64,000 nt of DNA from Pseudomonadales bacterium (GTDB lineage Bacteria; Pseudomonadota; Gammaproteobacteria; Pseudomonadales; Azotimanducaceae), in NCBI GenBank assembly GCA_016779325.1, contig JADHNU010000004.1, positions 1 through 64,000 of the forward strand, read 5' to 3'. Under the pieces are notes generated by a model that worked only from the letters and a program-made list of their open reading frames with translations, was not told the origin of the DNA and searched no databases. Positions 25,438 through 34,786 of the stretch are shown here, one piece after another; the stretch's first letter is position 1, and every line of letters begins with the position of its first letter. A program made the position numbers and the translations under genes.

Positions 25438-27039
25438 ATGGCTCGGGAAACCCTTTGGCTATGCCTGCACTTGCCACGCCTTGGCCTGGAGCACTGGCTA
25501 AAAAGCGATCCCGAGGGGGGCGGTGCCCTGCCCCGGGCGCTCTCAGAGGCCGGGCGCCTAACCCAGCTCAATCTGCCGGCCCGGGCCCAGGGGCTGAAGC
25601 CTGCCATGGCCCTAAGCACGGCCCTCAGCATTTGCCAAAGCCTTGAAACGCGCCCCCGGGATATCCCCACTGAGCAACGTACGCTCCGTCTCCTAGCAGA
25701 CTGGGCCTACGCCCTTAGCCCCGAAGTGAGCATCTCGAAGAATTCGAATATTCTTGTTCAAATAGCTGACAGCATTCAGCTTTTTAATGGCGCAGAGCGA
25801 ATCCAGGAGGCCGCCGTGGCCGGACTTCAGGCGCAAGGCTATAGCGTGAGCGCCAGCCTCGGACCCACGCCCCTCGGCGCGCAGGCCCTAGCCGAAGCGG
25901 GCCAAGGGCTTTCCCTGGAGCGGCTGCAAAGCGCTTTGCAGGACAGCCCTGAGGCCAGCCTCAAGGCACGCTGGGTTCACGCGGTACACGCTCAGGCTTC
26001 TTCTGCCCTAGATGGCCTAAGCCCCGCCTGCCTCTTCCCCAGCGGTCCCACGGCAAAGCTTTTGGACGCCCTAGGCCTCCATCACCTCGGCGCCCTCCGC
26101 GCCCTCCCCCGGGGCGCCCTCCGGCAGCGCCTGGGGGTCGAGGCCACCCAAACCTTAGAGCAACTTTGGGGCACTCAGGCCGACCTCCGGGTACCGCTCA
26201 AGCCCCGGCGCACTTTCTATCGAGACCAGCCCTTTCTCGAGGATGTCCTCCACCGCGGGGGGCTGCGCTTTCCCTTAAAGCGCCTCTGCGGAGAGCTCGC
26301 CCAGTGGCTCCGGGATCGGCAATTGCAAACCGATCGGCTCCAGTGGCGCCTTCAGCACCGGGATCACGGCAGCCAGTTTCTCAAGGTCACCCTCGCCGAA
26401 CCCCAGGGGCAAGCCAACGCGTTCTACGAGCTCTCCTGGCTTCAGCTCAGCCGCAGCCCCCTCCTGCCCGCCGTGGATCGGCTCACCCTACGGGTAACGG
26501 CCTTGAGCCCCTTCGGCGGCGAAAGCACGGGCCTCTTTCAAGGCCCCCGGCGAGAAGGACAAGAGCCGCCCCACGCCCTCCTTGGACGCCTCTTTGCCCG
26601 CCTGGGCCAGGCAAGCTGCTATGGCCTGAGCACCTACGATGACCCAAGGCCCGAGCAGGGCACGGTGCGCTGCCCCCCGCCCACGCTCCGCGCACCAAGC
26701 CCTGGCAAGGCGCCCCGGAAGTCCCCCGGGAAGGGGCCTGCGGAGCCCCACCAGGAAGAGGGCGCAGGCTGGCGCCAAAGCCCCCGCCCCCTGTGGGTGC
26801 TCGCGCAGCCCCGGCGTCTCGGGGGACAAACCACCACCCCCGCCTACCAGGGCACGCCCCTCAAGCTTCAGCAGGGCCCGGAGCGCTTGAGCTACGGCTG
26901 GTGGGCACCCCCCGAAAAACCTGGCCAGCCTGGTCCAAATCGCGATTACTGGGTAGCCCAGGGGCCCCGGGGGGCCTGGCTATGGGTGTTCCAGGACCGC
27001 GCAAGCCAGGCCTGGTATCTCCACGGGCTCTTTGCCTAG
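25438..27039 (+). CDS. imuB: Catalytically inactive Y-family polymerase ImuB
   Basis: 533 aa. Y-family fold (LCLHLPRLGLEHWL at the start, GPTPLGAQALAEAGQ and the helix-hairpin-helix LDALGLHHLGALRALP) but without the acidic catalytic residues: the usual DxD/DE positions are not acidic. This is the normal state of ImuB, which acts as the hub linking ImuA, DnaE2 and the beta clamp. The last 80 residues are Pro/Gly-rich and end in a conserved YWVAQGPRGAWLWVFQD block. DnaE2 starts 8 nt later. Confidence 0.9.
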   Translation: MARETLWLCLHLPRLGLEHWLKSDPEGGGALPRALSEAGRLTQLNLPARAQGLKPAMALSTALSICQSLETRPRDIPTEQRTLRLLADWAYALSPEVSISKNSNILVQIADSIQLFNGAERIQEAAVAGLQAQGYSVSASLGPTPLGAQALAEAGQGLSLERLQSALQDSPEASLKARWVHAVHAQASSALDGLSPACLFPSGPTAKLLDALGLHHLGALRALPRGALRQRLGVEATQTLEQLWGTQADLRVPLKPRRTFYRDQPFLEDVLHRGGLRFPLKRLCGELAQWLRDRQLQTDRLQWRLQHRDHGSQFLKVTLAEPQGQANAFYELSWLQLSRSPLLPAVDRLTLRVTALSPFGGESTGLFQGPRREGQEPPHALLGRLFARLGQASCYGLSTYDDPRPEQGTVRCPPPTLRAPSPGKAPRKSPGKGPAEPHQEEGAGWRQSPRPLWVLAQPRRLGGQTTTPAYQGTPLKLQQGPERLSYGWWAPPEKPGQPGPNRDYWVAQGPRGAWLWVFQDRASQAWYLHGLFA

Positions 27040-27047
27040 GGGTGCCC

Positions 27048-30000
27048 ATGGCCGGTTATGCCGAGCTTCACTGCCTCACCTACTTTTCCTTTTTGCGGAG
27101 CGCCGCCGATCCCGAGCGCCTCGCGGAGCGCGCCAAGACCCTGGGCTATGCCGCCCTTGCCGTTACCGATGAGTGCTCCCTTGCCGGGGCCGTCCGCATG
27201 CACCAGGCGTGCAAGGCAGAAGGGCTTAAGTTGCTGCTCGGCAGCGAATTCACCCTTGAAGAGGGACCCAAGATCGTCCTGCTGGCGCCGGATCGTCCCA
27301 GCTATGGCGCGCTCTGTACCCTCATTACCCTGGCGCGCCGGCGCTGCCCCAAAGGCCAGTACCGCCTAACCCTGCAAGACCTCTCGCCCGCTCGCACGGG
27401 CCGCTGCCTTGCCCTCTGGTTTCCGGATCGCACCACGCCCCTGCCCACCCAAGGCACCTGGGGCGAGGCCCTGAAGGCGGCCTTCCCGGAACGCCTCTGG
27501 CTGGCCCTGGCCGCCTTTGATGAAGGCGACGACCTCTCCCGCTACCGCGATGCCCTCACCCTGAGCCAGCGCCTTCAGGTCCCCCTCACCGCCGCGGGGG
27601 ATGTACGCTTAGTCACGCCGGAGGACAAACCCCTGCAGGATGTGCTCACCGCCATCCGGCTCGGCCGTCCGGTCTCGGAACTGGGCTCGGCACTGCACAG
27701 CAATGGGGAACGCCACCTCCAGCCCTGGGCCGAACTGCAGCGGCGCTACCCACCGGAGCTCCTCGCGGAAACCCTGAAGATTGCCGAGCGTTGCACCTTC
27801 TCCCTGGACCAGCTCCGCTATGAATACCCGGAAGAGCTGGTCCCCCCGGGGGAAACGCCCAGCAGCCATCTCCGCAGCCTGACGCTGGCCGGCGCCGGCC
27901 AGCGCTGGCCCAGCGGCGTCCCGGAAGCGGTGCAGAGCCAGCTCGATCACGAACTCACGCTCATCGAAGCCCTCGGCTACGAATACTTTTTCCTGACGGT
28001 CTACGACATCGTGGCCTTTGCCCGCAGCGAAGGCATCCTCTGCCAGGGGCGGGGGTCCGCGGCCAATTCCGCCGTATGCTATTGCCTGGGCATCACGGAG
28101 GTCGATCCCGCCCAAAGCCAGCTGCTGTTCGAACGCTTTATCTCCAAAGAGCGTAACGAGCCCCCGGATATCGACGTCGACTTTGAGCACCAGCGCCGCG
28201 AGGAGGTCATCCAATACATCTACCGTAAGTACGGGCGCCACCGGGCGGCCCTGGCCGCCACGGTCATCGCCTATCGGCTCCGCAGCGCCCTCCGGGACGT
28301 CGGGAAAGCCCTAGGCTTCGAGGGGCCCTTTATCGAAAAGCTGGCGCGCCAGGCGCGGGGCTGGGAGCGGGGGCGAAGCCTGAGCGAGCTCTTCGCGGAG
28401 AGCGGCGCCGATCCCACGGCCCCGGCCCTTGCTCACTATCAGGCGCTGGTGCAGCAGATCCTGGGCGTACCCCGGCACCTGTCCCAACACGTGGGCGGCT
28501 TCGTCATTTCCCGGGGCCCCATGGCCGAGCTCGTGCCCATCGAGAATGCAAGCATGGCCGAGCGCACGGTTATTCAATGGGATAAGGACGACCTCGAAGC
28601 CCTGGGGCTCCTTAAGGTGGACGTGCTAGGCCTCGGCATGCTCAGTGCTCTCCGCCGCAGCCTTGCCTTGCTCGAGCCGCTTCGAGAGGGCCCCCACCGC
28701 CTCGCCGACATCCCCCGGGAGGATCCGGACACCTACGCCATGCTCCAGGCAGGGGATGCCATCGGCGTGTTCCAGGTGGAATCCCGGGCCCAGCTGGCCA
28801 TGCTGCCGCGGCTACGCCCGGCCTGCTTTTACGATCTCGTGGTAGAAGTCGCCATCGTCCGCCCGGGCCCTATTCAGGGTGACATGGTCCATCCCTATTT
28901 GCGGCGCCGGCAGGGGCTGGAACCCGTGCACTACCCCAACGAGGCCGTGCGGGAAGTCCTCGAGCGCACCTTAGGGGTGCCTATCTTTCAAGAGCAGGTC
29001 ATCAAGCTGGCCATGGTGGCGGCAGGCTTCAGCGGCGGCGAAGCGGACGCCCTCCGGCGCGCCATGGCCGCCTGGAAGCGCCAGGGCGGGCTCAGCCACT
29101 TCCGCGACAAGCTCCTCCGGGGCATGCGCGAGCGCGGCCACGATGAGGCCTTTGCGGAACGGCTCTTCGCCCAAATCCAGGGCTTTGGGGAATACGGCTT
29201 TCCCGAATCCCACGCTGCCAGCTTTGCCCACCTGGTGTACTGCTCCGCCTGGCTCAAGCGCCATGAACCGGCGGCGTTCTACGCCGGGCTCTTAAACAGT
29301 CTGCCCATGGGGTTCTACAGCGCCGATCAGCTCCTTCAGGATGCGCGCCGCCATGGCCTGGAGGTCCGGCCCGTGGACGTACAACAAAGCAGTTGGGATC
29401 ACCAACTGGAAGGGAGCGCAGAGAGCCCCGGGCCCGGGCAGCGCGGGCCCGGTCCCTGGCACTACCGCTATACGGCCACGCAAAGCGCCCTGCGCCTTGG
29501 GCTTCGGCAAATTAAGGGCCTGGCTCGGGCTGTGGGGGAACGCATCGTGGCAGCCCGCACCGAGGGCGGACCCTTTAAAAGCCTCGAGGCGCTGAGGACC
29601 CGCGCCCAGCTCGATACCGGAAGCCTTCGCTGCCTTGCGGAGGGGGACGCGCTCCGTCCCCTGACGGGACACCGCCATCAGAGCCATTGGCAACGGGCGG
29701 CCCTGAAGCCACCGGCCCCCCTCCTGCCGGAGACGCCGGAGGAGGCACCCCTGGCCCTGCGCCCGCCGCGGCTGGCCGAATCCCTCCGCGCCGATTATGA
29801 AAGCCTTGGCCTAACCCTCCGCCCCCATCCCATGGCGTTGCTTCGGGGTCGGAAAAAATTCCAGAGCCTGCCCCGGGCGGACGTGCTGCGTACGCTCCAT
29901 AGCGGCCGATTTCTGCGCCTTGCGGGGCTTGTGACGGGGCGTCAGCGCCCGGGAACGGCGTCTGGGGTGCTATTCCTCACCCTCGAGGACGAAACGGGCT

Positions 30001-30188
30001 TCATCAACGTGATCGTCTGGCCCCGGGTCCTTGAGCGCTATCGCGCCGCGGTCCTCGGGGCCAGCTTGCTTTATGTGAAGGGGGTCCTACAGCGGGAAGG
30101 CGAGGTTATCCACGTGGTGGGCGGGGCCTTCTTTGATGAAAGCGCCGAACTCGCCCACCTACCCCTTAAGGCGCGGGATTTTCACTGA
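27048..30188 (+). CDS. dnaE2: Error-prone DNA polymerase III alpha subunit
   Basis: 1046 aa, the expected size for DnaE2. PHP domain at the start (YAELHCLTYFSFLRSA), catalytic Asp pair in PPDIDVDFEHQRREEV and third Asp in LLKVDVLGLG. A helix-hairpin-helix and OB fold are at the C-terminus (FLRLAGLVTGRQRPGT). It is the catalytic polymerase of the ImuA-ImuB-DnaE2 mutasome. The ATG at 27048 starts the conserved sequence; a longer frame lies inside imuB. Ends TGA, one of the few non-overlapping TGA stops here. Confidence 0.94.
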   Translation: MAGYAELHCLTYFSFLRSAADPERLAERAKTLGYAALAVTDECSLAGAVRMHQACKAEGLKLLLGSEFTLEEGPKIVLLAPDRPSYGALCTLITLARRRCPKGQYRLTLQDLSPARTGRCLALWFPDRTTPLPTQGTWGEALKAAFPERLWLALAAFDEGDDLSRYRDALTLSQRLQVPLTAAGDVRLVTPEDKPLQDVLTAIRLGRPVSELGSALHSNGERHLQPWAELQRRYPPELLAETLKIAERCTFSLDQLRYEYPEELVPPGETPSSHLRSLTLAGAGQRWPSGVPEAVQSQLDHELTLIEALGYEYFFLTVYDIVAFARSEGILCQGRGSAANSAVCYCLGITEVDPAQSQLLFERFISKERNEPPDIDVDFEHQRREEVIQYIYRKYGRHRAALAATVIAYRLRSALRDVGKALGFEGPFIEKLARQARGWERGRSLSELFAESGADPTAPALAHYQALVQQILGVPRHLSQHVGGFVISRGPMAELVPIENASMAERTVIQWDKDDLEALGLLKVDVLGLGMLSALRRSLALLEPLREGPHRLADIPREDPDTYAMLQAGDAIGVFQVESRAQLAMLPRLRPACFYDLVVEVAIVRPGPIQGDMVHPYLRRRQGLEPVHYPNEAVREVLERTLGVPIFQEQVIKLAMVAAGFSGGEADALRRAMAAWKRQGGLSHFRDKLLRGMRERGHDEAFAERLFAQIQGFGEYGFPESHAASFAHLVYCSAWLKRHEPAAFYAGLLNSLPMGFYSADQLLQDARRHGLEVRPVDVQQSSWDHQLEGSAESPGPGQRGPGPWHYRYTATQSALRLGLRQIKGLARAVGERIVAARTEGGPFKSLEALRTRAQLDTGSLRCLAEGDALRPLTGHRHQSHWQRAALKPPAPLLPETPEEAPLALRPPRLAESLRADYESLGLTLRPHPMALLRGRKKFQSLPRADVLRTLHSGRFLRLAGLVTGRQRPGTASGVLFLTLEDETGFINVIVWPRVLERYRAAVLGASLLYVKGVLQREGEVIHVVGGAFFDESAELAHLPLKARDFH

Positions 30189-30208
30189 CCCAAAGGGCCC
30201 CGCAGGGC

Positions 30209-30805
30209 TCAGTAGCCGGCGAGCTGGAGGAACTCCTGCCGCGATTTCTCATCCTCTCGGAAGACCCCCATCATGCGGCTCGTGGTCATGATGACTCCGG
30301 GGGTCTCGACGCCGCGGCAGGTCATGCAACCGTGGGTGGCCTCAACGATCACGCCCACGCCGAGGGGGTCTAGCCCCCGGGCGATGCAATCGGCGATCTC
30401 CGCCGTAAGGCGCTCCTGCACCTGAGCTCGGCGAGCGAAGGCGTGCACCACCCGCGCGAGCTTACTGATACCCACGACCCGATCCCGAGGCAAATAGCCG
30501 ACGTGGGCCTTGCCGTGAATGGGCGCGAGGTGATGCTCGCAGTGGGAAACAAAGGGAATATCGCGCAGCAGCACGATCTCGTCGTAGCCGCCAACCTGCT
30601 CGAAGGTCCGCTCCAGGTAGAGGGCGGGGTCCTCGGCATAGCCGCGGAAATACTCCAGGTAGGCGTCGACCACCCGGCGCGGCGTATCTTGCAGGCCTTC
30701 GCGGGTAGGGTCTTCTCCCACCCAGCGGAGAAGCGTCCGGACCGCCTCGAGCGCCGCTTCGCGGGCCTCCGGGGAGGCGTCGGGGGGGGGCATAGGTTCA
30801 CTCAT
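30209..30805 (-). CDS. folE: GTP cyclohydrolase I
   Basis: 198 aa, homodecameric enzyme making 7,8-dihydroneopterin triphosphate for folate and tetrahydrobiopterin. Zinc ligands in [10 protein letters not shown] and HGCMTCRGV, substrate motif [16 protein letters not shown]. All family motifs are intact. It follows the thiolase gene by 33 nt on the same strand, so co-transcription is possible although there is no functional link. Converges with dnaE2. Confidence 0.95.
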   Translation of the reverse strand: MSEPMPPPDASPEAREAALEAVRTLLRWVGEDPTREGLQDTPRRVVDAYLEYFRGYAEDPALYLERTFEQVGGYDEIVLLRDIPFVSHCEHHLAPIHGKAHVGYLPRDRVVGISKLARVVHAFARRAQVQERLTAEIADCIARGLDPLGVGVIVEATHGCMTCRGVETPGVIMTTSRMMGVFREDEKSRQEFLQLAGY

Positions 30806-30838
30806 GGGCTTAAAACTCCAACGGTAGAAGGACGCGCC

Positions 30839-32035
30839 TTAGCACGCCTCAAAGATGGCAGCTATTCCCTGTCCGCCGCCCACACACATCGTTTCTAAAC
30901 CATAGCGATCCCCCCGGCGCGCCATGGCGTGGAGCAAGGTGGTCATGATACGCACCCCCGTCGCCCCAATGGGATGGCCCAGGGAAATGCCCGAGCCTTG
31001 AATATTCAAACGCGCCGTATCCTCAAGGCCTAGGCCCTGCATCACCCCCAGCACCTGGCAGGCAAAGGCTTCATTGAGCTCAATAAGCCCCATGTCCTCG
31101 AGGGTCAGCCCCGTGCGCTTAAGGAGCTTCTCCACCGCCGGCACGGGCCCAAGGCCCATGGTGGCGGGATGGCAGCCCGCCGGCGCCCAGCCAACGAGGG
31201 TCGCCATGGGCGTCAGCCCCAGGGCTTCAAGCTGATCCTCCGCCACCACCAGGCAGGCCGCTGCCGCGTCGTTTTGCTGGCTCGCATTGCCTGCGGTGAC
31301 CACGCCGTCTTTCATGAGCGGCCGCAGCTTGGCGAGGGAATCCATCGTCGTCTCGGGCCGGAAGCCTTCATCCCGAGCCACGACCACCGGATCGCCCTTG
31401 CGCTGGGGTACGCTGACGGGCACCACTTCCGCGTCAAAATCCCCCCGCGCCCAGGCCGCCGCGGCCCGGGCGTGGCTGTCCGCCGCGTAGGCATCCGAAG
31501 CCTCCCGGCTGATGCCGCATTGCGTGGCCACGTTTTCCGCCGTCTCGATCATCCCGGAGATCACCCCAAAGCGCTCCACGGGCTGGGACCGCTCCCGGCC
31601 TCGCTCGAGGCGATCATAAAGCGCAACATTCCCCGCCCTGGCCCCACCGCGCAGCGCTGTGGTGTAGTACTCAATGTTGCTCATGGATTCGACGCCGCCA
31701 GCAAGCACGCAATCCGCCGCGCCCGTTTGCACCATCATGGCGGCGGTGACGATGGCCTGGAGCCCCCCGCCGCAGCGCCGATCCAGCTGGATGCCAGGCA
31801 CCTCGAGGGGCAGCCCCGCCGCAAGGGCCGCCCAGCGCCCGATGCACGGCGCTTCGGAATTGGCGTAGCTCTGGGCAAAGACCACGTCCTCGATGCGGCT
31901 CGGGTCCACCGCACTCTTCTCCACCACGGCCTTGATGATTTCCGCAGCAAGGGCTTCCGCCGGCAGGGCCGACAGCCCGCCGAGGAAACGGCCCACGGGG
32001 GTACGAAGGGGCGAAACGATGGCGGCACGGCGCAT
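30839..32035 (-). CDS. Acetyl-CoA acyltransferase (thiolase)
   Basis: 398 aa. Nucleophilic Cys in DRRCGGGLQA (most thiolases have CGSGLQA), the NEAFA motif, GHPIGATGVR and the second Cys in CVGGGQGIA. Catalyses thiolytic cleavage of 3-ketoacyl-CoA or the reverse condensation; beta-oxidation is likely given the lipid and alkane genes around it, but FadA or PhaA-type roles cannot be separated. AAGGAAG precedes the ATG. Confidence 0.92.
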   Translation of the reverse strand: MRRAAIVSPLRTPVGRFLGGLSALPAEALAAEIIKAVVEKSAVDPSRIEDVVFAQSYANSEAPCIGRWAALAAGLPLEVPGIQLDRRCGGGLQAIVTAAMMVQTGAADCVLAGGVESMSNIEYYTTALRGGARAGNVALYDRLERGRERSQPVERFGVISGMIETAENVATQCGISREASDAYAADSHARAAAAWARGDFDAEVVPVSVPQRKGDPVVVARDEGFRPETTMDSLAKLRPLMKDGVVTAGNASQQNDAAAACLVVAEDQLEALGLTPMATLVGWAPAGCHPATMGLGPVPAVEKLLKRTGLTLEDMGLIELNEAFACQVLGVMQGLGLEDTARLNIQGSGISLGHPIGATGVRIMTTLLHAMARRGDRYGLETMCVGGGQGIAAIFEAC

Positions 32036-32063
32036 GACAAAAGCTTCCTTAGGCTAGAAATGG

Positions 32064-32087
32064 CGCGCGGGCCCTGGGGCCCGCGCG
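32064..32087. terminator. GC-rich hairpin between NHL protein and thiolase genes
   Basis: Perfect 11-bp inverted repeat (CGCGCGGGCCC / GGGCCCGCGCG). No good T-run follows on the minus strand, so it may act as a processing hairpin or weak terminator for the NHL-protein transcript. Confidence 0.4.
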
Positions 32088-32128
32088 GGAATCGGAAAAC
32101 CGGAGGGCAAAAGCCCCGGCGGACGACG

Positions 32129-33325
32129 CTAGCGCGCGCCCGCGGGCCAGGGGGTACCCTGGTTACGCGCTTCCACAGGCTTCATCCCTTGGTAGGCGAA
32201 CCGCTGCACCCGCTTCCCTTCGTAGGTTTCCGTCGTAAAGATGTTGCCCTTGGAATCCACGGCAATGCTGTGCACCCCAAAGAACTGGCCAGGTTGGCGG
32301 CCCCCATCCCCAAAGGTGGTGATGATCTCAAGGCTCTGCCGGTCCATCACATAAACCCGCTCGTTCTTGCCATCGGCCAGGTAGATAAAGGTTTGCTCCG
32401 GATCGGGGGAGAAGGCGATGTCCCACACCGACCCATCACCTAAGGTTTTCGGCGCAATAAAGCGCTCCTTCACGAAGGTGCCGTCCTTCTTGAACACCTG
32501 GATGCGGTCATTGGCGCGGTCGCACACGTAAACGAGGCCGTCCCGGGTGGGCTCGGCGCAGTGCACCGGGTTACGGAACTGCTGCGCGGGCGGCTCGTCC
32601 GGATTGTAGCGGCCAATGTTCTCATCGGACGGCCTGTTGCCATAGGCGCCCCAGTAACGCTTCACCGCACCGCTGTCCGCGTCGAGCACGGCGACCCGAC
32701 GGTGGGTGTAGCCATCGGCCACGTAGGCCTCGTTATCCTCGGCGTCCACGGTAATCTTCGCCACCCGGCCAAAGTACTCCGTGCTGTTGCTGTCCAGCGG
32801 CGCCCCGGGCATGCCGTACTGAGCCAGGAATTTGCCTTGGCGGGTGAACTTTAGGATGTGGGCGTCGTTGCGGCCATTGCCCCCAATCCAAATATTGTCC
32901 TTGTGATCCACCGTAATACCGTGGTTCGACTCGGGCCAATCGTAGGCCTCATTCGGCCCCCCAAAGGTATTCACCAGCGTGCCATCGGGGCTGAACTCAA
33001 GGATGTTGGGTGCGGGAATGCAGCACTCGCCCGTGGGCGGATCGGTGAAGGCCCCAATCTCCGTGCGCTCATTAAAGGATTGGCGGCGATGAATCACGTA
33101 GACGTGATCTCGGGAGTCCACCGCCACCCCAATGGCGGAGCCAAGAATCCAATGATTCGGCAGCGGCTTGGGCCAGAAGGGATCCACCTCAAAGCTCGGC
33201 GCCATCACCGCCGCCGCGTCCGCTTCTGCGTACAGGAAGCTCTCCGCAGCCAGGGTGAGGCCGAGCCCCCCCGCCAGCAGCGCCATGCCCCAAGTCTTTT
33301 TACTGCCCCATTCAAATCGTGCCAT
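32129..33325 (-). CDS. NHL-repeat beta-propeller protein, membrane anchored or secreted
   Basis: 398 aa. N-terminal hydrophobic segment (about 12-30, GMALLAGGLGLTLAAESFLYA) then NHL repeats, for example IGVAVDSRDHVYVIHR, HGITVDHKDNIWIGGN and HSIAVDSKGNIFTTET. The overall pattern resembles the lyase domain of peptidylglycine alpha-amidating enzymes, a common annotation for such bacterial propellers, but activity is unproven. ATG at 33325 is preceded by GGGGAGG. It is divergent from a HupE-like gene that is followed by a second propeller gene. Confidence 0.8.
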   Translation of the reverse strand: MARFEWGSKKTWGMALLAGGLGLTLAAESFLYAEADAAAVMAPSFEVDPFWPKPLPNHWILGSAIGVAVDSRDHVYVIHRRQSFNERTEIGAFTDPPTGECCIPAPNILEFSPDGTLVNTFGGPNEAYDWPESNHGITVDHKDNIWIGGNGRNDAHILKFTRQGKFLAQYGMPGAPLDSNSTEYFGRVAKITVDAEDNEAYVADGYTHRRVAVLDADSGAVKRYWGAYGNRPSDENIGRYNPDEPPAQQFRNPVHCAEPTRDGLVYVCDRANDRIQVFKKDGTFVKERFIAPKTLGDGSVWDIAFSPDPEQTFIYLADGKNERVYVMDRQSLEIITTFGDGGRQPGQFFGVHSIAVDSKGNIFTTETYEGKRVQRFAYQGMKPVEARNQGTPWPAGAR

Positions 33326-33419
33326 GAGTGGCCTCCCCATCTATTTGCTCGCCGGAGAGTATACTGGCCGCCGGGGAATTTCATCTTCCCTAGCCCAGCC
33401 CACGACTAGGGGAAAGTCG

Positions 33420-34757
33420 GTGAAGGAACAACGAACGCAACGTGTCCGCCCCACGCTTTTTCGCCTCCTCCTGGCCCTAAGCCTCGCCCTCCTCGCTCTG
33501 CCCGGGCGCAGCCATGAAGTGCCTGCGGAGGTGCGCCTCGACTTCTGGGTGGTGGAGCGCTTAGACGCCCTCGACCTTTACGCCCGCCTGCCCGTCGAGG
33601 CTCTCCGGGATATCAACCTCCCCCTGCGGGGGCCCGGGTATTTGGATCTAGCCCGGGCCGAGGCGCCCTTGCGCGAAGGCCTTGAGCTCTGGCTCCTGGA
33701 CGGGCTCACCCTGTCCCGCGAGGGGGCGGCCCTCGGGCGCGGTGCCCTCGAGGCCTTCCGCGTGGCCCTTCCGAGCGACCGGCGCTTCTTCAACGGGGCG
33801 GAAACCCTCGAAGCCTATTTCGCTGCGCCGCCCCTCGCCGAGGACGAAGCGCTCTTCTGGGAGCAAGCGGTGGTTGACGTGGCCCTACGCTTTCCCCCGG
33901 GTAAGGGCACCCTCACCTTTCAGGGTCCCCTGGGCACGCTTGGACTGGCCACCCATACGCAGCTCCGCTACGTGACCGCTACCGGCGAAACCCGGCTGTT
34001 TCAATTCACCGGCGACCCCGGCGCCGTCGCCCTCAACCCGAACGCCCTCGATGCCACGCTTCGCTTCCTGCGCTCAGGAATGGCGCATATCCTCGGGGGC
34101 CTGGATCACCTGCTCTTTCTCGCCTGCCTGCTGCTTCCCCTGGCGCGCGTGCTCCCGCTCCTCGCCGTGGCCACGGCCTTCACCGCCGCCCACAGCCTGA
34201 CGCTCATGGCCGCGGCCTTAAATACCCTACCCACGGCCCCCTGGTTCCCCCCCCTGGTGGAAGCGGGCATCGCCGCCTCTATCCTCTTTCTCGCCCTGGA
34301 GCATGGGCTTCGCCCTCGCCCTACCCCGCGCTGGCGCCTGGCCTTTGCCTTTGGCCTGCTTCACGGCTTTGGCTTCGCCTTCATGCTGACGGAGGGCCTC
34401 CAGTTTGCCGCGGGGCATGAAATAAGGGCCCTGATCGCCTTTAACGTGGGGGTGGAGCTGGGCCAGCTCCTCGTGCTCCTGCTGGCCGTGCCAGCCCTTG
34501 CCTGGCTCCGACGCCAGCTGCCTGGGCGGGCCCTGGACTGGGTCCTCATCGCGATCATAGGCCATACGGCCTGGCACTGGTGCCTAGAACGGCTTGCGGT
34601 GCTCGGCGCCTACCCCTTCGCCCTCCCCGCGCCGAGCACCTGGCTCGCCGCCGGCGGCCTGCGCTGGCTGGCCCTCGCCTTTGCCGCCGCCCTGATCTAC
34701 GGCGCGCTCAGTCACCTTGCGTCCCGGCTAGCCCGGGCCCCAGAGCAGGCTCTATAG
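33420..34757 (+). CDS. HupE/UreJ-family membrane protein with periplasmic N-terminal domain
   Basis: 445 aa. Signal peptide ending LPGRSHE, an extracytoplasmic domain of about 190 residues, then six or seven membrane spans with the HupE/UreJ motifs GGLDHLLFLACLLLP, AHSLTLMAAAL, LLHGFGFAFML and FNVGVELGQL. HupE proteins move nickel or cobalt, but this longer class with the N-terminal domain has unknown function. No urease or hydrogenase genes are present. GTG at 33420 is chosen because AGGGGA precedes it and the signal peptide starts there. The next gene starts 29 nt after its stop. Confidence 0.8.
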   Translation: MKEQRTQRVRPTLFRLLLALSLALLALPGRSHEVPAEVRLDFWVVERLDALDLYARLPVEALRDINLPLRGPGYLDLARAEAPLREGLELWLLDGLTLSREGAALGRGALEAFRVALPSDRRFFNGAETLEAYFAAPPLAEDEALFWEQAVVDVALRFPPGKGTLTFQGPLGTLGLATHTQLRYVTATGETRLFQFTGDPGAVALNPNALDATLRFLRSGMAHILGGLDHLLFLACLLLPLARVLPLLAVATAFTAAHSLTLMAAALNTLPTAPWFPPLVEAGIAASILFLALEHGLRPRPTPRWRLAFAFGLLHGFGFAFMLTEGLQFAAGHEIRALIAFNVGVELGQLLVLLLAVPALAWLRRQLPGRALDWVLIAIIGHTAWHWCLERLAVLGAYPFALPAPSTWLAAGGLRWLALAFAAALIYGALSHLASRLARAPEQAL

Positions 34758-34786
34758 TGGGCAAAGACCTAGATAAGGGAGGACCT

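Noticed and set aside
25438-27039. imuB as a decayed polymerase pseudogene
   Set aside because: Loss of catalytic acidic residues is the normal state of ImuB, and the frame is intact.
31169-32443. 424-codon plus-strand frame antisense to the thiolase and NHL genes
   Set aside because: His/Arg/Gly-rich composition typical of antisense frames in GC-rich DNA; the minus-strand genes are certain.
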